Counted from the stretch's first letter, positions 26,345-35,826 are shown. The stretch is 64,000 bases of DNA from UBA9926 sp038131595 (GCA_038131595.1 JAYPPR010000008.1:992001-1056000), one strand, 5' to 3'. Numbers and translations are program-made. The notes: generated by a model not told the origin, from the sequence alone.

Positions 26345-27247
26345 TTAACGATTGGCCTCAAAGCCCATTCGTTCTAAGACACCATCAAGCTCTTCTAAGC
26401 TGTTGTATTTGATGGACAAAGCACCTTTGCTCTTTCCGCTCTGCTTGATAGAGACAGACTGGCCTAAATGCGCCGACAGATCTTGCTCTAGTCGAGCAAC
26501 ATCTGGGTTTACTGCCGAATCCTTCCCAGGCTGTGCTGGTCCTACTAGCGTCTTCTTCACCCAGGCTTCCGCCTGACGCACGCTCATGTTTTTTGCTACG
26601 AACAGACGGCCTGCAGCACCTTGTTGCTCGACCGGCAGCGACAAAAGCGCACGGCCGTGACCCATGTCGAGCGCACCCTCTGCAACGAGCGTCGCTGCAT
26701 CAGGAGCAAGCCTGGCCAAGCGAGTCGCATTGGTCACTGCCGTGCGGCTCTTACCCACCGAGTCGGCTACCGCCTGGTGGGTTAAGGAAAACTCTTCGAT
26801 CAGCCGCGTGAGCGCATAGGCCTCTTCCATGGGATTAAGATTTTCCCTTTGGATGTTCTCTATGAGTGCCATCGCTAGCTGACGATCTGGTGACACTGAT
26901 TTAATTAATGCGGGAATAGTATCAAGGCCTGCGGCCTGACTGGCTCGCCACCTGCGTTCACCAGCGATCAATTCAAAGCGATTCTGGCTTTGTTGTGTGA
27001 CTACGACCGGCTGCATCACCCCGTGCTGACGAATCGAGTCCGTCAGTTCGGCTAGCGCTTCTTCATCAAAGTGCCGTCTTGGCTGATATTGTCCGCGCGC
27101 GATTTGGTCAACCGGGATTTGCCGCAGGACCCCATCGGCTACCACATCCTCTGTGCTTGAAGGCGATCTCTCCGGCTCGGCGACCTGTTTTGGCCCTCCT
27201 AACAACGCGTCCAGCCCTCTGCCTAATCCTCTTTTCTTTCCAGACAT
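26345..27247 (-). CDS. parB: Chromosome partitioning protein ParB
   Basis: A 300-residue CTP-dependent DNA clamp that loads at parS and organises the origin region. Visible: the short N-terminal basic ParA-activating tail (KKRGLGRGLDALLGG), the CTPase boxes FELIAGERRWRAS and MALIENIQRENLNPMEEA, the helix-turn-helix region (LTHQAVADSVGKSRTAVTNA) and a C-terminal dimerisation domain. It follows parA by 8 bases. Matching parS sites are present inside recF, about 13 kb away. Confidence 0.97.
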   Translation of the reverse strand: MSGKKRGLGRGLDALLGGPKQVAEPERSPSSTEDVVADGVLRQIPVDQIARGQYQPRRHFDEEALAELTDSIRQHGVMQPVVVTQQSQNRFELIAGERRWRASQAAGLDTIPALIKSVSPDRQLAMALIENIQRENLNPMEEAYALTRLIEEFSLTHQAVADSVGKSRTAVTNATRLARLAPDAATLVAEGALDMGHGRALLSLPVEQQGAAGRLFVAKNMSVRQAEAWVKKTLVGPAQPGKDSAVNPDVARLEQDLSAHLGQSVSIKQSGKSKGALSIKYNSLEELDGVLERMGFEANR

Positions 27248-27255
27248 GTGACTAC

Positions 27256-28104
27256 CTATCCTTCATTCATCAGGTTGTGTGACGTCATGGACTGCTCCTC
27301 GCGGGAGACGTTCGCGTCGCCAGGCTCGCTAGCCGGCTTAGCCTGTGACAATCGACCAATCAATTCACCTGCTAACGCCAAGTAGGTTTTGGCACCAACC
27401 GATTGCGCATCGTAGAGGAGCGCCGGCAATCCATGGCTGGGTGCCTCGGCCAATCGTACATTGCGAGGAATCATGGTTCTAAACACCTGATCACCAAAAT
27501 ACTCATGCAGCTGCGCCGTGACATCTTTGGTCAAGCTATTGCGCATGTCGACCATGGTTCGCAAGATGCCGATGATCTCGAGTTTCGGATTGAGGTGTTC
27601 TTTTATTCTAGATTGCGTTTCAAGTAGCGCAGTCAGCCCTTCCAACGCGTAATATTCACACTGCATCGGGATCAATAGTCCGGTCGCTGCTACTAATGCA
27701 TTCAGCGTCAAAAGATTCAAAGCCGGCGGACAATCAACCAACACGACATCGAACTCGTGTTGCAGCACCGTAAGCGCCTCTCGAAGTCGTGTTTCTCTAT
27801 CAGACCTCTCACTCAATGTAAGCTCTAAGCCCGTAAGGTCGCTATTGGCACCGATCAGGGAAAGTCCAGCCACCGATGTTTCCGTTATCACACTTCGAGC
27901 GGGCAGATCGTCAATGAACACATCGTAAATACTTCGTTCGAGGGTGTGCTTATCGACACCAACCCCCATGGTCGCGTTCCCCTGTGCATCTAAGTCAATT
28001 AGCAGCACCCTACGATGCATCGCCGCCAGGCTCGCAGCGAGATTAACGCTGGTGGTGGTCTTGCCAACGCCTCCTTTCTGATTGACTACTGCAAAAACAT
28101 GCAT
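27256..28104 (-). CDS. parA: Chromosome partitioning ATPase ParA
   Basis: A 282-residue Walker-type ATPase with the deviant P-loop QKGGVGKTTTSVNLAASL, LLIDLDAQGNAT (A' motif) and VLVDCPPALNLLTLNAL (Walker B), which drives origin segregation together with ParB. It lacks the N-terminal DNA-binding extension of plasmid type Ia ParA, so it is chromosomal Soj-type. It starts at ATG 28104, 125 bases from rsmG. Confidence 0.97.
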   Translation of the reverse strand: MHVFAVVNQKGGVGKTTTSVNLAASLAAMHRRVLLIDLDAQGNATMGVGVDKHTLERSIYDVFIDDLPARSVITETSVAGLSLIGANSDLTGLELTLSERSDRETRLREALTVLQHEFDVVLVDCPPALNLLTLNALVAATGLLIPMQCEYYALEGLTALLETQSRIKEHLNPKLEIIGILRTMVDMRNSLTKDVTAQLHEYFGDQVFRTMIPRNVRLAEAPSHGLPALLYDAQSVGAKTYLALAGELIGRLSQAKPASEPGDANVSREEQSMTSHNLMNEG

Positions 28105-28216
28105 GTTAGATCTCTATTCTTCCTGGCCTTTTCGATACTTTTGATGTTGTTGGCGTCGCACTTTAGCCCACTCAATCTTTTATCGTCCGATCTTTCCTTG
28201 TTCTTTTTCCTTGTTG

Positions 28217-28231
28217 AAGGGGTGACCCCTT
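28217..28231. repeat. Inverted repeat AAGGGG-TGA-CCCCTT at the rsmG stop
   Basis: A perfect 6-base stem with a 3-base loop overlaps the rsmG stop codon. A T-run does not follow directly on the minus strand (CAACAAGG), so termination between rsmG and parA is uncertain. Confidence 0.35.
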
Positions 28232-28859
28232 AATTCAGCGATGCCACCATCAAATGCCGCGATTCCTCGAGCTGGGGCACATTAAGCGAATGGATTTCAT
28301 AGGTACTCGCCCCTAATTGATCTGGCTCAGCATGCTCAGGCGATTGACCCAGCATCGCAAGGAGCCGTCCCTGCTGCTCGATGAGGTGAGCAACCTTGGG
28401 GAGCAACTCTGGTAACGGGCTAAATGCCCTACAGATTACTTGCTCGAAACGCCGGTCCCGGAATGCTTCCACCCTTGCGTGCAACACTTGCACATTATCG
28501 AGCTTCAGTTGAGCTTTCACTTCCGTTAGAAATCGGGTCTTCTTACTATTACTGTCTAACAGTAGCACGTTGAGGTTAGGGAATAGGACAGCCAAAGGTA
28601 TCCCGGGGAGTCCAGCACCCGTGCCTACATCCAATAACTCTGTATCTTCTATAAACGCTGCGACGGCGAGCGAGTCTAGTAAGTGCTTACTAACTTGTTC
28701 TTTCGCGTCTTTGATGGCCGTAAGATTAAATTTCCCGTTCCAGCGATTGAGCAAGTCCAAGTACTGAGTAAGCCGCATTTCGGTCGCCAGGTAATCGGCG
28801 CCTGGATGCTGCTGGCTCAGCGAAAGCAGCCCCTGATGAAGTAGCAGCGACGCCGTCAC
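28230..28859 (-). CDS. rsmG: 16S rRNA m7G527 methyltransferase RsmG
   Basis: A 209-residue SAM-dependent enzyme (GidB) that methylates G527 of 16S rRNA; loss gives low-level streptomycin resistance in other bacteria. Visible: RWNGKFNLTAIKD near the N-terminus, motif I LLDVGTGAGLPGIPLA, the DSNSKKTRFL strand end, and VICRAFSPL. It overlaps the 3' end of mnmG by 4 bases, the classical gidA-gidB arrangement. Confidence 0.96.
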   Translation of the reverse strand: MTASLLLHQGLLSLSQQHPGADYLATEMRLTQYLDLLNRWNGKFNLTAIKDAKEQVSKHLLDSLAVAAFIEDTELLDVGTGAGLPGIPLAVLFPNLNVLLLDSNSKKTRFLTEVKAQLKLDNVQVLHARVEAFRDRRFEQVICRAFSPLPELLPKVAHLIEQQGRLLAMLGQSPEHAEPDQLGASTYEIHSLNVPQLEESRHLMVASLN

Positions 28860-30727
28860 TCTTGCCCCGAAGCGATGCGATTGAATCCTCTGCGCTTGAG
28901 ATGCACCAATAGTAGAGATACTGCAGCAGGCGTCACCCCAGAAATACGGCTCGCCTGACCAATATTTTGAGGCCTGACAGTATTCAGCTTTTGTTTGACT
29001 TCGTTCGAGAGCCCTCTGATGTCGTCAAAATCGATAGCCGCTGGAATTTCCAGCGCTTGTTGGCTCTTTAGTTTCTCGACCTCTGCCTGCTGCCGATCAA
29101 TATAGCCCTGATATTTCAATTCAATCTCAACTTGCTCGATGACATCATCGGTTGCCGAGATCCCTGCGGCATCGAGCAAATCGGCAAGTTTGACCTTTGG
29201 CCTCCTCGTGAGCTCAGCAATCTTTGCTTTTTGTGCCAACACTTCACCTGATAACTGGTCAGCACCGACCTCCTCACTCGTCAATGAGCGACTTGCGGCG
29301 TCGCTTCTAAGTTTCGCTACCGCTTCTTGTTTATCGCAGTACCGACTGTACTTCTCATCAGATAGCAAACCGTAGCCTCTGGCCAATTCCGACAACCTAA
29401 CGTCCGCATTGTCCTGCCTGAGAATCAGTCGATATTCGGCGCGGCTGGTGAACATCCTGTAAGGCTCGAGGGTGCCCAGAGTGATTAGGTCATCCACTAA
29501 TACCCCGAGGTATGCCTCGTTTCGCTGCGGCGTAAAGGGTGCTTCGTCCCTAGCGCTTAGCGCTGCATTGAGGCCGGCTAACAACCCTTGCGCACCTGCC
29601 TCCTCGTACCCGGTTGTACCATTGATTTGACCTGCGAAGTAAAGGCCGTCGATCGCTCGAGTCTCTAGCGAGTCTTTCAATGATCTTGGGTCAAAATAGT
29701 CGTACTCAATGGCGTAGCCAGGCCTGGTGATGTGCGCGTTTTCAAATCCAGGAATACTTGCAACAAGCGCAGCTTGAACGTCAAAAGGCAGGCTCGTTGA
29801 TATCCCATTTGGGTAGAGCTCATTTGAGTTAAGTCCCTCGGGTTCCACGAAAATTTGATGAGAGGCTTTATCCGCAAATCTAACGATTTTGTCTTCAATG
29901 GACGGACAGTACCGTGGACCAACACCGTCGATCTCCCCGCTATAAAGTGGCGATCGGTCTAGACCATTACGAATAATGTCGTGAGTTTCCTCGGTGGTAT
30001 GAGCAATGTGACAGACCACCTGCTCTGGATGCGCTCCCGCCAGGGTCCAAAAAGATAAATTGGGGGTGGGCTGGTCGCCCGGCTGTACCTCAAGCTGGCT
30101 GAAATCGACGGAACGCGCATCGATTCGCGGTGGCGTGCCTGTTTTTAAGCGGCCTACTCCAAGATCAAGCGCTCTCAATCGTTCTGCTAAGCGAACAGAG
30201 GCGGGATCACCAGCCCGACCACCGCTTTGCTTATCGAGCCCAACATGAATCACCCCTCCAAGAAAGGTGCCCACGGTGAGCACCACCGATCGCGCGTGAA
30301 TTCGCTGCTGCATGGACGTGACTACACCCGTTACGCGCCCACTATCAACAATCAGATCATCGACGGATTGTTGGAAGATCAGGAGATTGGGCTCTGCTTC
30401 AAGTCGTCTGCGAATCGATTGTCTATAAAGTTGGCGATCCGCTTGGGCTCGAGTTGCTCGGACAGCCGGTCCCTTACGGGCATTCAATACTCTGAAGTGA
30501 ATCCCAGCGTCATCAGCAGCTTCCGCCATAAGGCCGCCCATGGCATCAATTTCCCTGACAAGGTGACTTTTTCCTATGCCGCCGATGGCGGGGTTGCACG
30601 ACATTTGGCCCAGCGTTTCGATATTTTGTGTGACCAAAAGCGTTCTCGCACCGGCACGGGCTGAGGCCGCCGCTGCTTCACTGCCGGCGTGACCTCCTCC
30701 TACTACAATGACATCAAAATCTTTCAC
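28856..30727 (-). CDS. mnmG: tRNA uridine-5-carboxymethylaminomethyl modification enzyme MnmG
   Basis: The 623-residue FAD protein (GidA) that works with MnmE to modify wobble uridines. Visible: the dinucleotide loop VVGGGHAGSEAAAASARAG, CNPAIGGIGKSHLVREID, GRLKTGTPPRID, GYAIEYDYFDPRSL, GLYFAGQINGTTGYEEAGAQG and the C-terminal helical MnmE/tRNA-binding domain. Length is close to the E. coli 629. mnmE is upstream on the same strand beyond a 349-base gap. Confidence 0.97.
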   Translation of the reverse strand: MKDFDVIVVGGGHAGSEAAAASARAGARTLLVTQNIETLGQMSCNPAIGGIGKSHLVREIDAMGGLMAEAADDAGIHFRVLNARKGPAVRATRAQADRQLYRQSIRRRLEAEPNLLIFQQSVDDLIVDSGRVTGVVTSMQQRIHARSVVLTVGTFLGGVIHVGLDKQSGGRAGDPASVRLAERLRALDLGVGRLKTGTPPRIDARSVDFSQLEVQPGDQPTPNLSFWTLAGAHPEQVVCHIAHTTEETHDIIRNGLDRSPLYSGEIDGVGPRYCPSIEDKIVRFADKASHQIFVEPEGLNSNELYPNGISTSLPFDVQAALVASIPGFENAHITRPGYAIEYDYFDPRSLKDSLETRAIDGLYFAGQINGTTGYEEAGAQGLLAGLNAALSARDEAPFTPQRNEAYLGVLVDDLITLGTLEPYRMFTSRAEYRLILRQDNADVRLSELARGYGLLSDEKYSRYCDKQEAVAKLRSDAASRSLTSEEVGADQLSGEVLAQKAKIAELTRRPKVKLADLLDAAGISATDDVIEQVEIELKYQGYIDRQQAEVEKLKSQQALEIPAAIDFDDIRGLSNEVKQKLNTVRPQNIGQASRISGVTPAAVSLLLVHLKRRGFNRIASGQE

Positions 30728-31076
30728 GTCGTGCTCATTCCTCTCGCTTGGCTCTGCTTATCGCCACTCTTTTCACAAAGTCCTCAAGCGCCCAAACAAT
30801 CTAACCTTGATGGAGCTGTGACACTCTCTTGGTCTCTGGCAATCCATTAATCGCCCGCTGTTCAGCGATGACCCTATCCGCTTTATGAAGCTCAATTCAC
30901 CGGGACCCGCCCTGCAACACCACGATAGATAGATGGGGTGCGAAGGTCCTTTCCCGTGTCGGGGCGCGACGACAAAGGCTCACTGTTGACAGCCTCTAGG
31001 CGCGACCCTTCCGTAGGCACGCCAGTTTAGCGTCCAATACACCAGAATCAATCTGACTCACCCTGGCCCGGATGCT
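30728..31076. other. Intergenic region between mnmE and mnmG with candidate promoter
   Basis: About 350 bases without a plausible gene. On the minus strand TTGATT (31046-31051), a 16-base spacer and TAAACT (31024-31029) make a fair sigma-70-type promoter, but it would give mnmG a leader of about 290 bases. No terminator was recognised. Confidence 0.4.
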
Positions 31077-32528
31077 CTATTTGCCAATGCAAAAACTGGA
31101 AAAGATTCGCCCGAGCAATGCATCGCTCGAGATGCGCCCGGTTATCTCCCCGAGCGCGTCTTGGACACGGCGTAAATCTTCGGCAACGAGCTCGCCCGGT
31201 TGATCTTCCTCCAACCCTCTCTGGGCGTCAGCTAACGCTAATTGCGCAGCCTGGAGCGCCTCCACATGTCGTTCTCTGGCGGAGAAAGTAGATTCACTCT
31301 TGGTAAGCGCCTCAGCTCGGTCAGCAATTAACGCCTCTAGCACCTCTAGACCAGAACCCTCAGTGAGCGATGTCATGGCTACGTCTGTTCGACTCTTCAG
31401 GCCTTCCCTCATAGCCGTCTGTTCTGAGACCTCCAGTCGATCGATTTTATTAATGACGAAAAGGTCGTTGGGCCGCTTGGTACCGAGAAGCTCTTGGGGC
31501 AGAGCCACTTCTAAGGCCCAATCATCAATTACTGGTTGCTTGGTTGATGGTCCGGCTGCTCGCTCTTTTTGAAGAGAAACCAATGTCTGCGCATCTACCA
31601 AATAGAGTGCGACGTCACTCTCCGACATCGCTCGATGTGAGCGCTGGACCCCTTCCACCTCAACAGGATCCATCGTCTCTCGGATGCCTGCTGTATCTGA
31701 AAGCTGAAACATCCAGCCATCAATAAACACTTCTTCACGAATGACATCGCGGGTTGTTCCGGCGATGTCCGTCACGATGGCCGCGTCTTGTCTTGCGAGC
31801 ACGTTCATCAAACTTGACTTGCCCACATTAGGCTCACCCACCAGCGTGAGCTTTAACCCATCTCTCAGTTTTGCTCCCGCTTTGGCTTCATCTAATAGCT
31901 TCGATAACGATGCGCTCAGCGTTTGAACACGACTTAAAACCTCACCTTCCTCAAGAAAATCGACGCCCTCTTCATCTGAGAAATCGATGGCCGCCTCAAT
32001 GAAGACGCGCAGCGCCGTGGTTTCCTCGGTGAGGGAATGGACGAGTTCAGAAAAAACTCCCTTAAGGCTCTGCAACGCATTTTTTGCCGCCTGCTCGCTC
32101 TCGCTGCTTATCAAGTCAGCAACTGCCTCAAGCTGAACAAGGTCCATCTTTCCATTAAGAAAAGCGCGCTCGCTGAACTCTCCTGGCCTTGCCATCCGAG
32201 CGCCTTGCGCTCTACAAGCAGCAATGGTTCGCTTTACAACAATGGGCCCACCGTGGGTCTGAAATTCAACGATATCGTCGCCAGTAAAAGACTGGGGAGC
32301 CTTGAAGAATAGAACTAAGGCTTCGTCGATGAGCGCGTTTTCCGAATCAACCACCGGCCTCACACGCGCGACTCTGGGCTCACCCACTTTGCCAGAAAGC
32401 GCTTCTGCGATGCTTTTGGCATTGGGTCCTGAAACGCGAACGACCGAAACACCCGCCCTCCCTTGAGGAGTCGCCTCTGCGACGATCGTGTCAACGGTCG
32501 ACTGCTGCCTCTCAGCGTTCTCAGTCAC
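31077..32528 (-). CDS. mnmE: tRNA modification GTPase MnmE
   Basis: A G-domain-containing partner of MnmG in wobble-uridine modification. In order: the N-terminal tetrahydrofolate-binding domain (DTIVAEATPQGRAGVSVVRV, GEFSERAFLNGKMDLVQ), an embedded GTPase domain with LVGEPNVGKSSLMN, DIAGTTRDVI, DTAGIRET and NKID, and the helical domain ending FCIGK with the catalytic C-terminal Cys. I choose GTG at 32528 (8-base overlap with yidC). ATG at 32555 would add nine residues and lengthen the overlap to 35 bases; neither has a strong Shine-Dalgarno. Confidence 0.95.
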   Translation of the reverse strand: MTENAERQQSTVDTIVAEATPQGRAGVSVVRVSGPNAKSIAEALSGKVGEPRVARVRPVVDSENALIDEALVLFFKAPQSFTGDDIVEFQTHGGPIVVKRTIAACRAQGARMARPGEFSERAFLNGKMDLVQLEAVADLISSESEQAAKNALQSLKGVFSELVHSLTEETTALRVFIEAAIDFSDEEGVDFLEEGEVLSRVQTLSASLSKLLDEAKAGAKLRDGLKLTLVGEPNVGKSSLMNVLARQDAAIVTDIAGTTRDVIREEVFIDGWMFQLSDTAGIRETMDPVEVEGVQRSHRAMSESDVALYLVDAQTLVSLQKERAAGPSTKQPVIDDWALEVALPQELLGTKRPNDLFVINKIDRLEVSEQTAMREGLKSRTDVAMTSLTEGSGLEVLEALIADRAEALTKSESTFSARERHVEALQAAQLALADAQRGLEEDQPGELVAEDLRRVQDALGEITGRISSDALLGRIFSSFCIGK

Positions 32529-34209
32529 GCCCGAGTTCGATTTGCCTCGTGACATAAAGCTGTTGAAGCACTGACAGGATATTATTGACTAGCCAGTAAA
32601 GCACTAGCCCGGATGGGAACCAAAGGAAGAAAAAGGTAAACATGACCGGCATGAACTTAAACACTTTGGCTTGAATAGGATCCGGCGGCTCGGGCTGCAT
32701 CATTTGCGTCAAGAACATCGAGATACCCATCAGGATGGGTAGCACAAAGTAGGGATCCATCGCCGACAGGTCTGTGATCCAACCAATGAAGGGCGCCTGA
32801 CGAAGCTCAACGCTCTCCATTAACGTCCAGTAGAGCGCGAGAAAGACCGGCATCTGTAACAGTATCGGGAAGCACCCCCCTAACGGATTAACTTTTTCCT
32901 TTTTGTACAGGTCCATCATGGCCTGGCCGAGTTTTTGCCGGTCTTCACCGTACCGATCTCTCAGGCGAACCATTTCTGGTTGCAACTTCCTCATACGAGC
33001 CATGGACTTAAAGCTCGCCGCAGACAGCGGGTAAAGCAAAATCTTGACGCAGACAGTGAGCAAGATAATGGCGACGCCCCAATTCCCCACCCAGTCGAAA
33101 ATCCATGTGAGACCTGAGAACAAAGGTTGCGCGATAAACCAAAGGAAGCCGTAATCAACGGTAAGATCGAGACCCTCAGCGATACTCGCGAGTCTCGGTT
33201 GGTCCTTTGGCCCCATATACAGCTGGCCACCAAGCTCGACCCGCTCTCCTGGTGCGATGGTGACTGGTGCCGCGGTGTAACCAATGGTGTAAAGGCCTGC
33301 GCTGCCCGCAGCCGGCTTACCAAAGTAACGGACCGTTTGATCACGAAACGGTACCCAAGCAGTCAAGAAATAGTGTTGTAGGAAGGCGATGTATCCCCCG
33401 GTGAAATCATATTGGTAAGGGGCTTCATTCAAATCTTCGAGGTCAATTTTGAAGTAGCGCTCATCCTCTCTTCGGGTTGCCCCACCAATAAATGGTTGCA
33501 AGGTCATGAAGTTAGAGTCTTGCTCCTGCGGCGGCTGCCCATCGCGTTTAATCTGCCCGAAAAAGGCCATGGTCTTTGGTGTAGATCCTCGGTTTTCTAT
33601 CTCATAACTGACGTCAACAAGATAGTCGCCCGATCGGAATACATATTCCTTTTGAATGGAGAGTTCGTTCACACCATCTAGGTTCGGTGTCAGCTCGACA
33701 CGCAATTCGTTACGACTACCTAATTCGTAATCCACTTGGGCCGACTGAAAGATTGGTCGATTCCCGGCTTTGTCTATGCCATCTGGGCCAATCAACCCGC
33801 TTTGCAATTGATATCGGTTGAAATCGCTCACCAGTCGAAGCGGTTGATCCTCCTGCTCTAGGGTCGCAGGGAATGCGGGTAATGAAATCGCCACAATATC
33901 ACCACCCACAGGGTTAATCCGCGCACGGAGCACATCGGTTTCGACACTAATTAACGGCTGGGACGGCGCTTGCGTGGCAGGACTCACAGCGCTTAATGGC
34001 ATGGTCGGAATGGTGCTGAGTTCAGGAATGCTCGAATCACTCTGAGCGGGGGTGCTTGGGACCGATCCACCCAATGTCGTTGCTTCCTGAGAGATGCTTG
34101 GCACCTCTTCGGTCGCTGTCTTGGCGCCATAGTCTTGCTGCCAGGTAAGGATCAAGAAGTATCCTGTGACCGCAAGTCCTAAAAATATAAATACTCTTTG
34201 GAAGTCCAT
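32521..34209 (-). CDS. yidC: Membrane protein insertase YidC
   Basis: The 562-residue Oxa1-family insertase, acting alone or with Sec. It begins MDFQRVFIFLGLAVTG (first membrane span), then a low-complexity Ser/Thr/Pro linker, a large periplasmic beta domain (about residues 80-340), and the C-terminal conserved membrane core with KILLYPLSAASFKSMARMRK, NPLGGCFPILLQMPVFLALY and a hydrophobic tail. The conserved positively charged groove residue is expected in this core. The start at ATG 34209 is preferred over a longer in-frame start at 34254 that would run into yidD. Confidence 0.97.
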   Translation of the reverse strand: MDFQRVFIFLGLAVTGYFLILTWQQDYGAKTATEEVPSISQEATTLGGSVPSTPAQSDSSIPELSTIPTMPLSAVSPATQAPSQPLISVETDVLRARINPVGGDIVAISLPAFPATLEQEDQPLRLVSDFNRYQLQSGLIGPDGIDKAGNRPIFQSAQVDYELGSRNELRVELTPNLDGVNELSIQKEYVFRSGDYLVDVSYEIENRGSTPKTMAFFGQIKRDGQPPQEQDSNFMTLQPFIGGATRREDERYFKIDLEDLNEAPYQYDFTGGYIAFLQHYFLTAWVPFRDQTVRYFGKPAAGSAGLYTIGYTAAPVTIAPGERVELGGQLYMGPKDQPRLASIAEGLDLTVDYGFLWFIAQPLFSGLTWIFDWVGNWGVAIILLTVCVKILLYPLSAASFKSMARMRKLQPEMVRLRDRYGEDRQKLGQAMMDLYKKEKVNPLGGCFPILLQMPVFLALYWTLMESVELRQAPFIGWITDLSAMDPYFVLPILMGISMFLTQMMQPEPPDPIQAKVFKFMPVMFTFFFLWFPSGLVLYWLVNNILSVLQQLYVTRQIELGRD

Positions 34210-34219
34210 AATCTCAACC

Positions 34220-34441
34220 CTACTGCTCGGTCTCCGGTACTGGATCAAGACCACCCTCGTGAAGCGGATGGCACTTTACTAGTCTCTTCAGGGCAAGGCG
34301 AGTTCCTCGCCAAGCACCGTGTCGATCTATTGCCTCGATAGCATATTGCGAACATGTCGGATAAAACCGGCATCTCGGTCCCAAAAGCGGACTGATCATC
34401 CACTGGTAGGCTTTGATCAAATATTTTAAGCAGCTTTTCAT
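34220..34441 (-). CDS. yidD: Membrane protein insertion efficiency factor YidD
   Basis: A 73-residue protein with the DUF37 signature: LIKAYQWMISPLLGPRCRFYPTCS (Cys pair RCRFYPTC) and LKCH-like VKCHPLHEGGLDPVP. It helps insertion of membrane proteins by YidC. It overlaps rnpA by 4 bases and precedes yidC by 10, the universal rpmH-rnpA-yidD-yidC order. Confidence 0.95.
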   Translation of the reverse strand: MKSCLKYLIKAYQWMISPLLGPRCRFYPTCSQYAIEAIDRHGAWRGTRLALKRLVKCHPLHEGGLDPVPETEQ

Positions 34442-34788
34442 GGACGCTGTTCGCCTTCCAGTCGAATCAACAAATCGCTCAGTTCGTCCGCCAAAGCACT
34501 CGATCGAAGCTTCTTTTTATTCTGTTTGGCGAGAACGATGACATCTAGCCCTTCGATTAGTGACCGTCTGAAGACCTCTCTTGTTATTCGCTTGAACCGG
34601 TTTCGCTGAACGGCCAGGGGAATGTTTTTTTTCGCAACAATAACGCCAAGCCTGGCTCGCTCTCCATCGTTACGCCTTGCGAGCATCAGACAAGCGCGCC
34701 CGTGCAAACGGCAGTCTGGGGCCGAAAACACAGCATCAAACATCGATTTATCTAAGAGTCGCGCTTGGCGAGGAAAAGACTGGGGCAC
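34438..34788 (-). CDS. rnpA: Ribonuclease P protein component RnpA
   Basis: The 116-residue basic protein subunit of RNase P, which processes tRNA 5' ends. The RNR box is visible (VQRNRFKRITREVFR), preceded by the LGVIVAKKNIPLA strand. It lies 44 bases after rpmH. Confidence 0.95.
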   Translation of the reverse strand: MPQSFPRQARLLDKSMFDAVFSAPDCRLHGRACLMLARRNDGERARLGVIVAKKNIPLAVQRNRFKRITREVFRRSLIEGLDVIVLAKQNKKKLRSSALADELSDLLIRLEGEQRP

Positions 34789-34832
34789 CGGCGGTTTGAA
34801 GTACGGCCCTTGCGTGGTCTCGTTACGAGGCT

Positions 34833-34967
34833 CTAGGCTGATAGGACCTTTCGTCCTTTGGCGCGGCGACGCTTGAGGACCAAGCGGCCATTTTTAGTTG
34901 CCATGCGCGCCCTGAAGCCATGCGTTCTTTTTCGCTTTAAAACGCTGGGTTGAAATGTTCTCTTCAT
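34833..34967 (-). CDS. rpmH: Large ribosomal subunit protein bL34
   Basis: A 44-residue, very basic protein read on the minus strand from ATG 34967 to TAG 34833, beginning MKRTFQPSVLKRKRTHGFR and ending KGRKVLSA. This is the bL34 pattern in full. It is too short for many gene finders. It is the first gene of the rnpA-yidD-yidC unit and faces away from the origin, with a near-consensus promoter 40 bases upstream. Confidence 0.97.
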   Translation of the reverse strand: MKRTFQPSVLKRKRTHGFRARMATKNGRLVLKRRRAKGRKVLSA

Positions 34968-35006
34968 TGCGGTTTCTCAACTCTTACCTGCCTCTTCGGA
35001 CGCGCG

Positions 35007-35035
35007 ATTCTAAAGACTCACTACACTGAGGTCAA
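35007..35035 (-). promoter_or_regulatory. Promoter of rpmH-rnpA-yidD-yidC
   Basis: Minus strand: -35 TTGACC (35030-35035), 17-base spacer, -10 TAGAAT (35007-35012), 40 bases before the rpmH ATG. The best consensus match in the window and consistent with strong ribosomal-protein expression. Confidence 0.7.
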
Positions 35036-35299
35036 TCGTTCTTAGATGATCACTTCATCACTCGATAGGCCAGCATAACTACCTTCGGCTGCCAGTTGGC
35101 AACTGTTCCGACGCACCAGGGACTAAGGGTTAACTGAGCGCCTCGCGTAAAACTTCGTGGAACGAGTGATTGAGTGTCTCTCAGAATGATCGTTTTCTTT
35201 ATATCAAGGCTCAATCTCTGAGCTTGGCGCTTTAAGCTTACGTGTCAGTTGATCGGTGTTAAGTGATTTATTGTTCTTTGTCGACTTTGGTTTCTTCGA

Positions 35300-35660
35300 T
35301 TGACTTAGGTTTCGTTACTGAGGAGTAATTAATAATTAAATAGTTATATATAAAGCTTGTTGTTATTGTTTTTGTTAAAGAAGAAATTTTCGTGGAGAAG
35401 TCCTATTTCTCTAGCAAATTCAAGGATATATCCGTTCCACAACCCAGTGGTTAGCCTGTGGGTTATTTCTGAGATTTCTGTAAGAAAACCTTGGCTGATT
35501 TGTGAGTATTTGACTCGCGGGCTTCCTTTAGCCAAGGAAATTTCACTGAGCCACAAGGTATCCCCAAGTTATCCACAAGATGTTGGGTAACTCATTGATC
35601 CCGGGCCATTTTTTTTGCGGAAATTTAGTAAAATTTCTAGCCAAATTCCGGTGTTTATAG
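35300..35660. other. Probable chromosomal replication origin (oriC)
   Basis: Within the 981-base gap between rpmH and dnaA, where Pseudomonas-type bacteria keep oriC. It contains a very AT-rich stretch (about 35325-35395, likely the unwinding element), a perfect DnaA box, near-matches to it (GTATCCCCA 35558-35566, TGAGCCACA 35547-35555, and on the minus strand 35457-35465), an 8-base inverted repeat CCTTGGCT/AGCCAAGG (35489-35496, 35530-35537) and the dyad GAAATTT-AGTA-AAATTTC (35620-35637). The outer flanks (34968-35299 and 35661-35820) hold the rpmH promoter and no gene. Confidence 0.75.
35569..35577 (+). promoter_or_regulatory. DnaA box (perfect TTATCCACA)
   Basis: An exact match to the strong DnaA-binding 9-mer. 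It is the only perfect one I found in the rpmH-dnaA gap; its neighbours differ from the consensus at two positions each. Confidence 0.8.
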
Positions 35661-35826
35661 TTAGTATGCAGGCTTAGCGTAGCCGATCAATGGGTCGTTG
35701 AAAAACCAGACCTCAAGGTCGATTCGGGGGCAGCGTTGGCGATCACCAAAACACCTAATGGTGTGGTTCGATTGGTTTCTCGACAGGTCGCTCGATAGCC
35801 TGATAGCGACTAGTGATTGGCAGTCA

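Noticed and set aside
35433..35441. CGTTCCACA as a DnaA box
   Set aside because: Differs from TTATCCACA at too many positions to claim without binding data.
35344..35556. 70-codon minus-strand ORF in the origin
   Set aside because: Lies in AT-rich origin DNA with Asn/Lys-rich translation and no ribosome site.
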